64,000 nucleotides of DNA from an uncultured Christensenella sp. (GTDB lineage: Bacteria > Bacillota > Clostridia > Christensenellales > Pumilibacteraceae), in the NCBI GenBank assembly GCA_910585955.1, contig CAJUGC010000004.1:62001-126000 (forward strand). The letters run 5' to 3'. Of this stretch, positions 1 through 7,921 are shown piece by piece (positions within the stretch are counted from its first letter, which is position 1; each line of letters starts with the position of its first letter). Position numbers and translations under genes: made by a program. The notes beneath the pieces are model-generated. The model searched no databases and was not told where the DNA came from. It saw nothing but the letters and a program-made list of their open reading frames with translations.

Positions 1-431
1 AGTCTTTTTTATAATTGTCTACTCATCCGTCACCGTGTTCGGCTACGCCTCTGCACGGCGCCACCTTCCATGTCAAGGGAAGGCTTTATATAGGATAACA
101 ATCCCCTCAGTCGCCTATCGGCGACAGCTCCCCTTGCTAAGGGGAGCCTTAGGGCAGTGAGCTTTTCTCAGACAGCTTCCGGCTCGAAGCACAGCTTCTC
201 GCCGCTCTGCGCTAACTACAGTCCACAGGACTGTAGTTTCGGCTTATGCCGTCGCGTTCGCGCCCTAAACTCGAGGGGAGCCTTTTTTTAGGTTAAAGTA
301 CGAGTTCTCTGACTGCTTAGATGCGAGCGAGACGGACAGCAGGTGGCGAAGCAAGCGGGTTGCTGTACATCTTCGTACTGCGCCCGCTTGCCTCGACACA
401 CGCAGTCCGTATTCGCGAAGTATATAAGCAG
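1..431. repeat. Gene-free mosaic of intergenic repeat modules
   Basis: I see no gene in this stretch. It is built from modules that recur elsewhere in the window. Positions 22-92 hold a module with inverted CACGGC/GCCGTG-type arms followed by CCACCTTCC; the same module is at about 45010-45082. Positions 99-150 hold the hairpin repeat described separately. A second copy of its terminator-like half is at about 262-288. From about 318 a module starting GATGCGAG leads to a TGTAC...GTAC inverted repeat near 364-381, just beyond the asnS stop codon. The same order of modules follows the stop codons of several other minus-strand genes here. Confidence 0.75.
99..150 (+). repeat. Double-hairpin repeat R1, copy a
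   Basis: The repeat starts CAATCCCCTCAGT. It contains a variable hairpin (GTCGCC-tatc-GGCGAC) and then the conserved hairpin GCTCCCCTT-gcta-AGGGGAGC. Other copies start at 2141, 43033, 45090, 48003 and 56770, with a half copy at 50376. In most copies a T-run follows the second hairpin, so read on the plus strand it resembles an intrinsic terminator. Confidence 0.85.
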
Positions 432-1808
432 TCAGAGAGTACCTACCGTACGAGGGAACAACAACGTATCTCGTATGTTCTGCACGCCCGTGATGTACAT
501 CATGGCTCTGTCGAAGCCGAGTCCGAAACCGCTGTGCGGAACGCTGCCGTACTTGCGAGTGTCGAGATATTCGGTGTACCCGTCGAGAGGCATACCTCGC
601 TTTGTCATGGCGGCTTTAAGCTTCTCGAGATCCGCCTCGCGCTCGCTGCAACCGATTATTTCGCCTATTCCGGGTACAAGAAGATCGGTAGCCGCAACGG
701 TCTTACCGTCGGGGTTCTGCTTCATATAGAAAGCCTTGATGTCGGCGGGATAGTCTACGACAAAGAGCGGTTTTTTGAAGTACTCGTCGGTAAGATACTT
801 TTCGTGCTCGGTCTGCAAATCGAGTCCCCACTCTACGGGATAGGTGAACTGTCTGCCCGACTTTTTAAGGATCTCGACGGCTTCGGTGTAGGTAACGCGC
901 CCGAAGTCGCTATTTAATACATGGTTGAGTTTTTCCTTAAGACCCTTTTCGACCCAACTGTCGAAGAAGTCGATTTCGTCGGGGCAAGCGGAAATCGTAT
1001 CCCTTATTATGGACTTTATGAAGTCTTCGGCTATCTCGATTATATCGTCAATATCGGCAAAACACACCTCTGGCTCAATCTGCCAAAACTCCGCCGCATG
1101 GCGCGTCGTGTTGCTATGCTCGGCACGGAAGGTCGGTCCGAACGTGTAAATTCTTCCGAGACCCATTGCCGCCATTTCGCCCTCGAGCTGAGCCGATACG
1201 GTGAGACCGGCTTTCTTGCCGAAAAAGTCGTCTTTATAATACTCGCTCTCGGTCTTGGCTTTGGCGTTCCAGTCTTTTGTAGTAACGCGGAACATTTCGC
1301 CCGCGCCCTCGCAGTCGCTTCCCGTAATGATCGGCGCATGAATGTACTTATAGCCGTTCCTCTTAAAGTAACCGTGCACGGCGTGAGAGAGCACGTCGCG
1401 GACGGCGAACACCGCTTCGAAGTAGCGTGTGCGTGCGCGAAGGTGCGGAATCGTACGCAAGAATTCGAGCGTGTGGCGTTTTTTCTGAAGCGGATAGTCG
1501 TCGGGGCAAGCGCCGAGAAGCTCTACCTTTTCGAGCTGTATCTCATAGCCGTTCTTTTCCGACTCGACATACTTGCCTACCGCCTTGATCGCCGTCCCCA
1601 CAGGCATAACGCTCTTTAGGCTCTCCTCTTCTACTTTTCCCTTTTCGGCAATCAGCTGCATATTTTTAAACGCCGTGCCGTCGTTTATTTCGACGAAAGC
1701 TATGGTTTTGGAATCGCGCGCCGTGCGCACCCAGCCGCAGACCGTGACGCTCTTACCGACGTATTTGTCGGGGGACGCATAAAGTTCTTTGATGTCGATG
1801 TGTTTCAT
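432..1808 (-). CDS. asnS: Asparaginyl-tRNA synthetase
   Basis: AsnRS charges tRNA-Asn with asparagine in the cytoplasm. The 458-residue product has an N-terminal OB-fold anticodon-binding domain (VTVCGWVRTARDS near residue 20) and a class II catalytic core. Motif 2 is seen as TFRAEHSNTTRHAAEF, and motif 3 as GFGLGFDRAMMY close to the C-terminus, ending LFPRT as usual for the family. I chose the ATG at 1806-1808 because GAAGGAG lies just upstream. The open frame extends 17 codons further, but that part reads through a low-complexity palindrome (1821-1846). The gene lies downstream of aspS on the same strand, separated by a 590-base block of repeats. AsnRS and archaeal-type AspRS are close relatives, so the pair is a family cluster as well as a functional one. 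Confidence 0.95.
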   Translation of the reverse strand: MKHIDIKELYASPDKYVGKSVTVCGWVRTARDSKTIAFVEINDGTAFKNMQLIAEKGKVEEESLKSVMPVGTAIKAVGKYVESEKNGYEIQLEKVELLGACPDDYPLQKKRHTLEFLRTIPHLRARTRYFEAVFAVRDVLSHAVHGYFKRNGYKYIHAPIITGSDCEGAGEMFRVTTKDWNAKAKTESEYYKDDFFGKKAGLTVSAQLEGEMAAMGLGRIYTFGPTFRAEHSNTTRHAAEFWQIEPEVCFADIDDIIEIAEDFIKSIIRDTISACPDEIDFFDSWVEKGLKEKLNHVLNSDFGRVTYTEAVEILKKSGRQFTYPVEWGLDLQTEHEKYLTDEYFKKPLFVVDYPADIKAFYMKQNPDGKTVAATDLLVPGIGEIIGCSEREADLEKLKAAMTKRGMPLDGYTEYLDTRKYGSVPHSGFGLGFDRAMMYITGVQNIRDTLLFPRTVGTL

Positions 1809-1820
1809 TATAAACTCCTT

Positions 1821-1846
1821 CTTACTTTTTTTCAAGAAAAAAGTAA
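1821..1846. repeat. Palindromic CTTAC...GTAAG module
   Basis: The inverted repeat CTTACTTTTTTTC / GAAAAAAGTAAG sits directly upstream of the asnS ribosome binding site. Related palindromes occur right after argC (29199-29230) and, half-preserved, upstream of the topoisomerase A gene (about 47640-47662). It could form a hairpin in the leader. I cannot assign a function. Confidence 0.5.
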
Positions 1847-1859
1847 GGAAAAAAAGCAT

Positions 1860-2398
1860 GGATATGGGTTAAGTGGGTTTTGCGCTTTTTTGAAAACCGC
1901 GGAAAATGTTACTGCGCCTTTTTTCGAAAAGGCGCCCCAAAAAGATGAAGGGAGAGGAACTTTCGGCTGTTCCCCCCCCCTTTCACTCAGCCGAGCAAGC
2001 CGTCTATACGGCGCAGCGAACGCCACGAGCCGCAAGGCGAGTTATCTCTCTCCTTTAAACGACTTAGGGCTTTCGCCCTAAGACCCCTTTTTAAAGGATT
2101 GGACTAAAAATAGAAAAAGAAACAGTCTTTTTAAGAATGACAATCCCCTCAGTCACTCGTTCCTCGTGACAGCTCCCCTTACTAAAGGGAGCCTTTTATA
2201 AGGATGATGCTTCATACGAGGGCTTAGATGCGAGTAAGACGAACAGCCGGTGGCGAGGCAATTCAGATGTCGGTTCTGACGGCGGAGAAACGAGCGAGAC
2301 GGGCAACTGTCGGCGCACCGCTTGGGTTGCTGTACATACTCGTACTGCGCCCAAGCGGGGCGACGAACGTAGCCCGTATTCGCTTGATTTATACGCCA
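1860..2398. repeat. Composite intergenic repeat block between aspS and asnS
   Basis: No gene is seen. The modules in order are: GCGCC-rich hairpin near 1917-1935; a C-rich stretch at 1971-1982; a module pairing CCTTTAAA (about 2053) with TTTAAAGG (2090-2097) around an inner GGGC/GCCC hairpin; hairpin repeat R1 copy b (2141-2198); a GATGCGAG module at 2227; and a TGTAC/GTAC inverted repeat around 2330. The same ordered set is found at 42860-43250 and 47800-48140. Confidence 0.75.
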
Positions 2399-3763
2399 TC
2401 AAGGGCGCAATCTGTCTACGCCGCGGTAGATAAACGTAACCTCCCGCACGTTCGTGTAGCCGAGAAGGTTCATAAGCATACGGGTAAGACCGAAGCCGTA
2501 GCCGCCGTGCGGAGGGCAGCCGTAGTTGAAGCACATGAGATAGTCTTTGAGTCCCGTGGGAAGATTCTCTATTACGACTTCGCCGCTGTCGGTCATAGCC
2601 GATGCGGGAATAAGTCCCTTTTCTATGCCCTGCTTTACTATTACGGGGAAACGGTGTTCGCGCTGCGCGCCCGTCGTTACTTCGAGACCGTTCCAAAGAA
2701 GGTCGAAGCTAAGCGTCTTGGACGGATCGGACGGTTTATACATATGATAGAAAGGGCGAATGGACGTCGGGAACTCCGTCACGAACACGAAATCGCTCCC
2801 CGCCTTTTCCTTAAAATATTTGCCGAGCAGGCGTTCCGCCGTCGGATCGAGATCGCCTTTCGTTTCGGGCGGCACTTCGTAGTCAAGCGACTTTATGATC
2901 TCTTTGGCTTCGTCCATGCTCACGCGCGGGAAGGGCGTTTTGGGCACGACTATCTCTCTGCCGAGCACTTCCTTTATCTCGTCGCCGTGCTTTTCCTTGA
3001 CGCGCTTTATGAGATAAGCTATCCATTCTTCCTCGAACTTCATTACGTCCTCGTACGAGTCTATCCAGGCAAATTCGCAGTCGACGCTTGTAAACTCGGT
3101 ATCGTGGCGGGACGTGAACGACTTGTTCGCGCGGAATACGGGACCTATCTCGAACACCTTTTCGAAGCCTGCGGCGATCGCCATCTGCTTATAGAACTGC
3201 GGAGATTGAGCAAGATATGCTTTGCCTCCGAAATAGTTTAGCTCAAAGAGTTCGGCGCCCGATTCGCTCGGATTGCCCATGAGCTTGGGCGAGTGGATCT
3301 CGGTAAATCCGTGATCTATCCAGAACTCGCGCATTGCCATTTCCGCCGTCGTCTGAACGCGGAAGATAAGCTGGTGTTCGCGGCTTCTTAAATCGAGAAA
3401 ACGCCAATCGAGACGAAGATCGCGATTCGATTCGTTGAAATCGGTAAGGTCTATGGGGAGATTGTTGTCGGCAAGATTGGCTATTTCTATCTGTTCGGCA
3501 AGAAGCTCTACGCCGTTCAGTTTTACGAACGAATCGACATGAACTTTGCCCTTTATCTTGACCGACGATTCGAGCGTAAGCGAGCTTACTGTTTCGTTGA
3601 GCTTCTTATACTCCTCGCCCTTGAATATCGTGACCTGCACCGACTCGGTGACGTCGCGCAGTATGACGAACTGCATTTTCTTAAGGTCTCTTACCTGCTT
3701 GACGAAGCCTGCTATTTCCACGGTCTCGCCGTCGTGTTGTTTAATTTCGCTTATCTTAAGCAT
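2399..3763 (-). CDS. aspS: Aspartyl-tRNA synthetase, archaeal/eukaryal type
   Basis: This enzyme charges tRNA-Asp with aspartate. The 454-residue length lacks the large insertion of the standard bacterial AspRS (about 590 residues), and motif 3 reads PPHGGYGFGLTRMLM, so it belongs to the archaeal-type class (AspS2-like). The N-terminal OB-fold spans about residues 15-100, motif 2 is FRANKSFTSRHDTEF, and the aspartate site GNPSESGAELFEL is present. In characterised relatives a Trp or His in the OB-fold helps separate discriminating from non-discriminating enzymes; here the matching position appears to be Lys (GFVKQVRD), which settles nothing. Since asnS is next door, a role in indirect Asn-tRNA formation is not required. 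Transcription starts at the promoter at 3797-3825. Confidence 0.93.
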   Translation of the reverse strand: MLKISEIKQHDGETVEIAGFVKQVRDLKKMQFVILRDVTESVQVTIFKGEEYKKLNETVSSLTLESSVKIKGKVHVDSFVKLNGVELLAEQIEIANLADNNLPIDLTDFNESNRDLRLDWRFLDLRSREHQLIFRVQTTAEMAMREFWIDHGFTEIHSPKLMGNPSESGAELFELNYFGGKAYLAQSPQFYKQMAIAAGFEKVFEIGPVFRANKSFTSRHDTEFTSVDCEFAWIDSYEDVMKFEEEWIAYLIKRVKEKHGDEIKEVLGREIVVPKTPFPRVSMDEAKEIIKSLDYEVPPETKGDLDPTAERLLGKYFKEKAGSDFVFVTEFPTSIRPFYHMYKPSDPSKTLSFDLLWNGLEVTTGAQREHRFPVIVKQGIEKGLIPASAMTDSGEVVIENLPTGLKDYLMCFNYGCPPHGGYGFGLTRMLMNLLGYTNVREVTFIYRGVDRLRP

Positions 3764-3796
3764 TTTTGCCTCCGAAATCTTTGAGATTACTTTTGT

Positions 3797-3825
3797 ATTT
3801 TACCATTCTTTAACGCGCTTGTCAA
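3797..3825 (-). promoter_or_regulatory. Sigma-A promoter for aspS
   Basis: On the minus strand TTGACA (3820-3825), 17 bases, then TAAAAT (3797-3802). It lies about 35 bases ahead of the aspS start and is divergent from the asnB promoter. Confidence 0.75.
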
Positions 3826-3919
3826 TCGTTACGCGAAGAGCTTGAAGCTATTTATTCCGCCTTTTTTCACTCGCTTTAACACTTTATCAAAATAAATCGG
3901 CTGTCGGACGGCTATTTAC

Positions 3920-3948
3920 TTGACATTGCTCGCGCTTTAATGTATGAT
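3920..3948 (+). promoter_or_regulatory. Sigma-A promoter for asnB
   Basis: TTGACA (3920-3925), spacer of 17, TATGAT (3943-3948). The AAGGAG ribosome binding site is at 3961-3966, 13 bases from the ATG, which is a rather long spacing. Confidence 0.8.
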
Positions 3949-3979
3949 AATTAAAATTTAAAGGAGCATTATCCCCTAT

Positions 3980-5560
3980 ATGTGTTCTATTTTCTGCCTT
4001 ACAGACAAAGCCGTAAGCTCGGACGAGGCAAAAAAAGCGTTCGACAAAACGCTCTCGCGCGGTCCCGATATGAGCGTTTTCGAAGAGACCGACGACGGAT
4101 ATGTCGGATTTCATCGACTCGCAATCATGGGGCTTGACGAGCACGGTATGCAGCCGTTCCGTTTCAAAAACAATTTCGTCGTCTGCAACGGCGAGCTGTA
4201 CGGCTTCCGCAAGGAAAAGAAGATTCTCGAAAGCGAGGGCCATAGCTTTGTTTCGGGGAGCGATTGCGAGATAATACTCCCGATGTACGAGCTTTACGGC
4301 GCCGAGATGTTCAAGCGGCTCGACGCGGAATTTGCCTGCATCATTTACGACGGAGACAAGAAAAAATACATAGCCGCACGCGACCCCATAGGCATTCGCC
4401 CGCTCTATTACGGCTATAGCGAAAAGGGCGGCATAGCCTTTGCGAGCGAACCGAAAAACCTCGTATCGGTCTGCAAAGGAAAGATCCTTCCCTTTCCGCC
4501 CGGACATTACTACGACGGAGAAAAGTTCGTATGCTATAACGATATAACGGCGGTAAACGAGGTTATTTGCGACGAAAATGCCGCCCTTAAGGGAATACGC
4601 GAAAAACTCGTTGCGGGCGTAAAAAAGAGACTCGACTCGGACGCGCCGCTCGGCTTTCTCCTCTCGGGCGGGCTGGATTCGTCTCTTGTCTGCGCTATAG
4701 GTCGGAAGGTCGCAAAGTCACCCATTCGCACGTTTGCCGTGGGTATGGACAAGGACGCAATCGATCTTAAATACGCAAGACAGGTCGCGGACTATATCGG
4801 AAGCGATCACACCGAAATATTCATGACGCGAAAGGAAGTGCTCGACAGTCTCGAGACGGTCATAGAAGCGCTCGGGACGTTTGACATAACGACTATCCGC
4901 GCGAGCATGGGAATGTACCTTATCTGCAAGAAAATACGCGAAACGACCGACATCGAGGTGCTTTTGACCGGCGAAATTTCCGACGAACTGTTCGGATACA
5001 AATACACGGACTTCGCGCCCTCGCCCGAAGCTTTTCAAGCAGAATCGGTAAAGCGCGTAAGCGAGCTGCATATGTACGACGTTCTGCGTGCGGACAGATG
5101 CATTTCCGTAAATTCGCTCGAAGCACGCGTGCCGTTCGGCGATCTCGATTTCGTGCGTCACGTCATGAGTATAGATCCGAAGCTCAAGATGAACACGCAC
5201 GGCTGCGGCAAGTATATTTTGCGCAAGGCATTCGACGGAGACATTCTCCCCCATTCCATTCTGTTCCGTGAAAAAGCCGCGTTCTCCGACGCCGTAGGGC
5301 ACTCCATGGTCGACGACCTCAAAGAATATGCAAACGGTCTTTACGGCGACGACTGGAAAAAAACAGCCGAAAAGTACGCGTATCACTGCCGTCCGTTTAC
5401 AAAGGAGTCGCTTTTGTACCGCGAGATTTTCGAGAAATACTATCCGAATCAGGCGGGCATGATTGCGGACTACTGGATGCCGAACAAGTCTTGGAAGGGC
5501 TGCGACGTAAACGACCCGTCCGCGCGCGTACTGTCCAACTACGGCGACAGCGGGAAGTAA
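3980..5560 (+). CDS. asnB: Glutamine-hydrolysing asparagine synthetase
   Basis: AsnB makes asparagine from aspartate, ATP and glutamine nitrogen. After Met removal Cys2 becomes the N-terminal nucleophile of the Ntn glutaminase domain (about residues 2-190), with HRLAIM, NGELYGF and GSDCEI as substrate-binding elements. The synthetase domain has the PP-loop LLSGGLDSSL near residue 230 and the GEISDELFGY segment. Total length 526 is slightly shorter than the 554 of E. coli AsnB, as usual for many Gram-positive forms. It stands alone between a divergent promoter pair and a strong terminator. With asnS nearby it makes the product that AsnRS uses, though there is no sign of co-transcription because the strands are opposite. 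Confidence 0.95.
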   Translation: MCSIFCLTDKAVSSDEAKKAFDKTLSRGPDMSVFEETDDGYVGFHRLAIMGLDEHGMQPFRFKNNFVVCNGELYGFRKEKKILESEGHSFVSGSDCEIILPMYELYGAEMFKRLDAEFACIIYDGDKKKYIAARDPIGIRPLYYGYSEKGGIAFASEPKNLVSVCKGKILPFPPGHYYDGEKFVCYNDITAVNEVICDENAALKGIREKLVAGVKKRLDSDAPLGFLLSGGLDSSLVCAIGRKVAKSPIRTFAVGMDKDAIDLKYARQVADYIGSDHTEIFMTRKEVLDSLETVIEALGTFDITTIRASMGMYLICKKIRETTDIEVLLTGEISDELFGYKYTDFAPSPEAFQAESVKRVSELHMYDVLRADRCISVNSLEARVPFGDLDFVRHVMSIDPKLKMNTHGCGKYILRKAFDGDILPHSILFREKAAFSDAVGHSMVDDLKEYANGLYGDDWKKTAEKYAYHCRPFTKESLLYREIFEKYYPNQAGMIADYWMPNKSWKGCDVNDPSARVLSNYGDSGK

Positions 5561-5598
5561 TAAGAAAACGCATATCGCCCAAAGAACATTATCGACTG

Positions 5599-5632
5599 TA
5601 AAAGCGCAATCACCGATTACGCTTTTATATTT
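5599..5632 (+). terminator. Intrinsic terminator of asnB
   Basis: TAAAAGCG (5599-5606) pairs with CGCTTTTA (5620-5627), with a further AATC/GATT pairing inside, followed by TATTTTT. Confidence 0.75.
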
Positions 5633-5669
5633 TTGCAATCACAACACTCGTATTTGGAGCGGCGACGAT

Positions 5670-5698
5670 TTGACAACAGTCTGTTTTTGTGATATAAT
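5670..5698 (+). promoter_or_regulatory. Consensus promoter of the tRNA gene
   Basis: TTGACA (5670-5675), 17 bases, TATAAT (5693-5698): a perfect sigma-A consensus, about 58 bases before the tRNA 5' end. Confidence 0.85.
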
Positions 5699-5756
5699 GG
5701 CGTAGTCTCGAGGGAATCGCCGTTTCTTTTCAACGCTTTACCCTCTCTGTCTCTAT

Positions 5757-5832
5757 GCACCCGTGGTGGAATTGGATACCATAAGAGCCTCCGACGCTCT
5801 CGGTTCGGGTTCGAGCCCCGACGGATGCACCA
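5757..5832 (+). tRNA. tRNA-Arg(CCG)
   Basis: A 76-base tRNA that folds completely: acceptor 5757-5763 with 5822-5828, D-arm GTGG/CCAT, anticodon stem AGAGC/GCTCT with loop CTCCGAC (anticodon CCG at 5791-5793, reads CGG), T-arm TCGGG/CCCGA with loop TTCGAGC, discriminator A and an encoded CCA (5830-5832). The acceptor stem has one C-A mismatch (5760 against 5825). It has its own consensus promoter and terminator, so it is a single-gene unit. Confidence 0.95.
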
Positions 5833-5834
5833 TA

Positions 5835-5871
5835 CGCGGCGATATTCTCTCCCGGGATATCGCCGCGTTTT
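5835..5871 (+). terminator. Terminator of the tRNA gene
   Basis: An 11-bp perfect stem (5835-5845 with 5857-5867, CGCGGCGATAT / ATATCGCCGCG) and an 11-base loop, followed by a short T-run, starting three bases after the CCA. Confidence 0.8.
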
Positions 5872-5964
5872 CGTAATCTGTAAAAGCAAACGACGAGCTC
5901 AGTTTGTCGGAATAACCGAGCATCATAAAATTTACACCTTGAAATTTGCCGCGATAAGTTGTAA

Positions 5965-5991
5965 ACAGAAAAATCGAAATATCATATTATA
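5965..5991 (+). promoter_or_regulatory. Possible sigma-K-like promoter upstream of the DUF11 genes
   Basis: AC (5965-5966), 16 bases, then CATATTATA (5983-5991), which fits the short sporulation sigma-K pattern AC-N16/17-CATAnnnTA. No sigma-A promoter stands out in 5872-6106. The motif is short and could arise by chance. Confidence 0.3.
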
Positions 5992-6106
5992 CAGTAAGAC
6001 ACACGACAAACGCCGCATAGTCAATTTGCCGAACTCATTATTCAGTACTACATATCAACTCTTTCACGAGACCGATATGCAGTATTTTTTTAAGGAGTGC
6101 ACAACC

Positions 6107-6880
6107 ATGCTTATACCAAATCAATCGAAAGTAACTTACAACGCCGTACCGCCGAATCAAGCCGGCGTGCCCGGAAGTCTGACAAGCAATACCGTAAACA
6201 CCGAAATATTGTCCGACGAAATAACGAAGGTAATGAGTACCGACAAAACTTTTGCCAAAGAAGGCGAAGCCGTACACAATACGGTTAAGATCACAAACAA
6301 TTCATCTGCCGTTTTAACTCCGGCTTATATCATAAATCAGGCGCCCGACGGCGCAAGTTTTGTTGAGGGAAGCGTCAAAATAAACGGAGTCGCAGCTCCC
6401 GCAGACCCCGTACTTGGAATCACTCTTCCCGTATTAAACCCCGGCGAATCAATCACTGTAGAGTATGACATGAAAATAAACAGCCCTTCGACTATAACCG
6501 CCGTAACCAACTCTGCCGAATTTCGATACGACGTGGGAGACCCTGTAAGCGGCATCATCACAACCTACACCGAACCCACCAACGCCGTTACCGTAAACGT
6601 CGTTAACGCTAAACTCGAAGTGGTAAAAAGCGTAGACAAGGCGTTTGCCGTCAAAGGCGAAACGCTGACCTACACCGTAACCTTTACGAACAAGGGCAAT
6701 ATAAATATAAACGATATTTATTTTACGGATAATATTCCGCAAGGCACTACTTTTGTGGATGGATCGGTTTGGATCAACAGTCAAAATTTTGCCTCCTACC
6801 GTCCCGACATAGGATACAGCGTTGCAAGCTTACCGCCCGACGACAGCGCGACGACGAGTTTTAAAGTAACGGTAAACTGA
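6107..6880 (+). CDS. DUF11-repeat protein, first paralogue
   Basis: A 257-residue protein made of two DUF11-type (conserved repeat, Ig-like beta) domains. After an N-terminal strand pair (SKVTYNA to SNTVNTEI), domain 1 runs from about residue 35 to 150 and domain 2 from about 165 to 257, each with the typical NPGESITVEYD / PDDSATTSFKVTVN ending. There is no signal peptide or membrane anchor. I chose the ATG at 6107 because AAGGAG precedes it by nine bases and because the resulting length equals that of the next gene exactly; the frame is open further upstream but has no ribosome binding site. It is a tandem duplicate of the following gene, 14 bases away. The family is common in surface structures; spore appendage proteins of Clostridium taeniosporum are, from memory, DUF11 pairs of about this size. 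Function here is inferred only. Confidence 0.85.
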   Translation: MLIPNQSKVTYNAVPPNQAGVPGSLTSNTVNTEILSDEITKVMSTDKTFAKEGEAVHNTVKITNNSSAVLTPAYIINQAPDGASFVEGSVKINGVAAPADPVLGITLPVLNPGESITVEYDMKINSPSTITAVTNSAEFRYDVGDPVSGIITTYTEPTNAVTVNVVNAKLEVVKSVDKAFAVKGETLTYTVTFTNKGNININDIYFTDNIPQGTTFVDGSVWINSQNFASYRPDIGYSVASLPPDDSATTSFKVTVN

Positions 6881-6894
6881 TAACGGAGCGAGTT

Positions 6895-7668
6895 ATGACA
6901 ATATCCAATAAAGTTAATATAACTTACGACGCGGCAACGTCCGACGGAGAAACCGCTCGCGCAAACAGAGAAAGCAATACCGTAAATACCGAAATCCTGA
7001 CTTATTCCGTTCAGAAAGCGATCCGTTGCGATAAAACCTCCGTACGAGAGGGCGACTCAGTTCACAACACCGCGACCGTCGCCAACAATTCGGCAACAAA
7101 GCTATTCGATAATTTTTTTTCGATTCCGCAACCCGACGGCGCAACTTTTGTCGAAGGCAGCGTAAAAATAAACGGAATATCTCAACCGAGTTACGATCCC
7201 GTCGCAGGTTTTTCTATACCCGACCTGAACTCGGGCGAAACGGTCGTTATCGAATATGACTTAAAAGCAAACGCCCCGATAACCGCCGCGCCCATAACGC
7301 ACTTTGCCAAACTGAATTACACCGTAAGCGATCCCACAAGAGGCAACGCAACTTATTCCGAAAACACCGATACCCTTTCGATAAACATTATCGCAGACAA
7401 AATCGACGTTGTGAAAAGCGTAGACAAGGCGTTTGCCGTCAAAGGCGAAAAACTGCACTACACGATAACTATCGTCAATACCGGAAACGTAACAAAAAAC
7501 GGAATGGTATTCAAAGACCCTATCCCCGACGGCACGACATTTGTACCCTATAGCGTCAAGATCAACGGAATGGGCTATTCCGTCTACGATCCCGCAATCG
7601 GTTTCGTTCTTCAAAGCATAGCGCCCGGTCAAAGTCTTACCGTGGAATTCGACGTAACGGTGAATTAA
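6895..7668 (+). CDS. DUF11-repeat protein, second paralogue
   Basis: It has 257 residues, the same length and architecture as the gene before it: an N-terminal strand pair (NKVNITYDA to SNTVNTEI), then two DUF11-type domains, each ending in a GETVVIEYD or GQSLTVEFDVTVN strand. The segment KIDVVKSVDKAFAVKGEKL is nearly identical to its counterpart in the first gene, so the duplication is recent or homogenised. No signal peptide is present. The start ATG is preceded by GGAGCGAGTT. Its stop codon is one base from the next start, which suggests coupled translation. Its N-terminal strand pair is what would normally close the preceding DUF11 domain, so the gene breaks fall between domains. Confidence 0.85.
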   Translation: MTISNKVNITYDAATSDGETARANRESNTVNTEILTYSVQKAIRCDKTSVREGDSVHNTATVANNSATKLFDNFFSIPQPDGATFVEGSVKINGISQPSYDPVAGFSIPDLNSGETVVIEYDLKANAPITAAPITHFAKLNYTVSDPTRGNATYSENTDTLSINIIADKIDVVKSVDKAFAVKGEKLHYTITIVNTGNVTKNGMVFKDPIPDGTTFVPYSVKINGMGYSVYDPAIGFVLQSIAPGQSLTVEFDVTVN

Positions 7669-7669
7669 A

Positions 7670-7921
7670 ATGAGAACCATAACCAATATCGCAAGCATAA
7701 CCGATAATTCGGGAACCGCGCCAATAACTACTTTCAGCAACTCGGTCCAAACAGTTATACAGACAGATTGCCATGACGACGTAAGAGCTTATTGTAAAAT
7801 AATTTGCATTTGCAGATGCGCTTGTTCGTGTTGCGATCGCAATAATTGCCTCTGCCGCCGCAATCGATGTTGCAATAACGATTATGACTGTTGCCGTTGC
7901 CGCAACAGAAGTTGTCTCTAA
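7670..7921 (+). CDS. Small protein: DUF11 strand pair plus cysteine-rich tail
   Basis: Residues 1-31 (TITNIASITDNSG ... SNSVQTVIQ) match the N-terminal strand pair of the two upstream DUF11 proteins. The remaining 52 residues hold 16 cysteines, many in CxC or CC pairs (ICICRCACSCC), with Arg and Asn between them. This could support disulfide cross-linking or metal binding. The start ATG is one base after the stop of the previous gene. A second frame over 7803-7921 is also open and alanine-rich, so a frameshifted remnant of a longer protein cannot be ruled out. That frame begins after a stop and has no start codon, so I prefer the cysteine-rich reading. Function is unknown. Confidence 0.6.
   Translation: MRTITNIASITDNSGTAPITTFSNSVQTVIQTDCHDDVRAYCKIICICRCACSCCDRNNCLCRRNRCCNNDYDCCRCRNRSCL

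Noticed and set aside
2228..3241. Long plus-strand open frame opposite aspS
   Set aside because: Antisense to a clear AspRS, no ribosome binding site, and arginine-rich composition typical of shadow frames. Similar frames opposite asnB, the ABC-like gene, the topoisomerase genes and the AAA+ operon were rejected in the same way.
1860..4000. T-box or other riboswitch before aspS, asnS or asnB
   Set aside because: The leaders of aspS and asnB are too short, and the asnS upstream region consists of repeats with no T-box sequence that I can see.
7803..7921. Alanine-rich hydrophobic frame over the cysteine tail as a membrane peptide
   Set aside because: It begins right after a stop codon and has no start codon; noted as a finding only.
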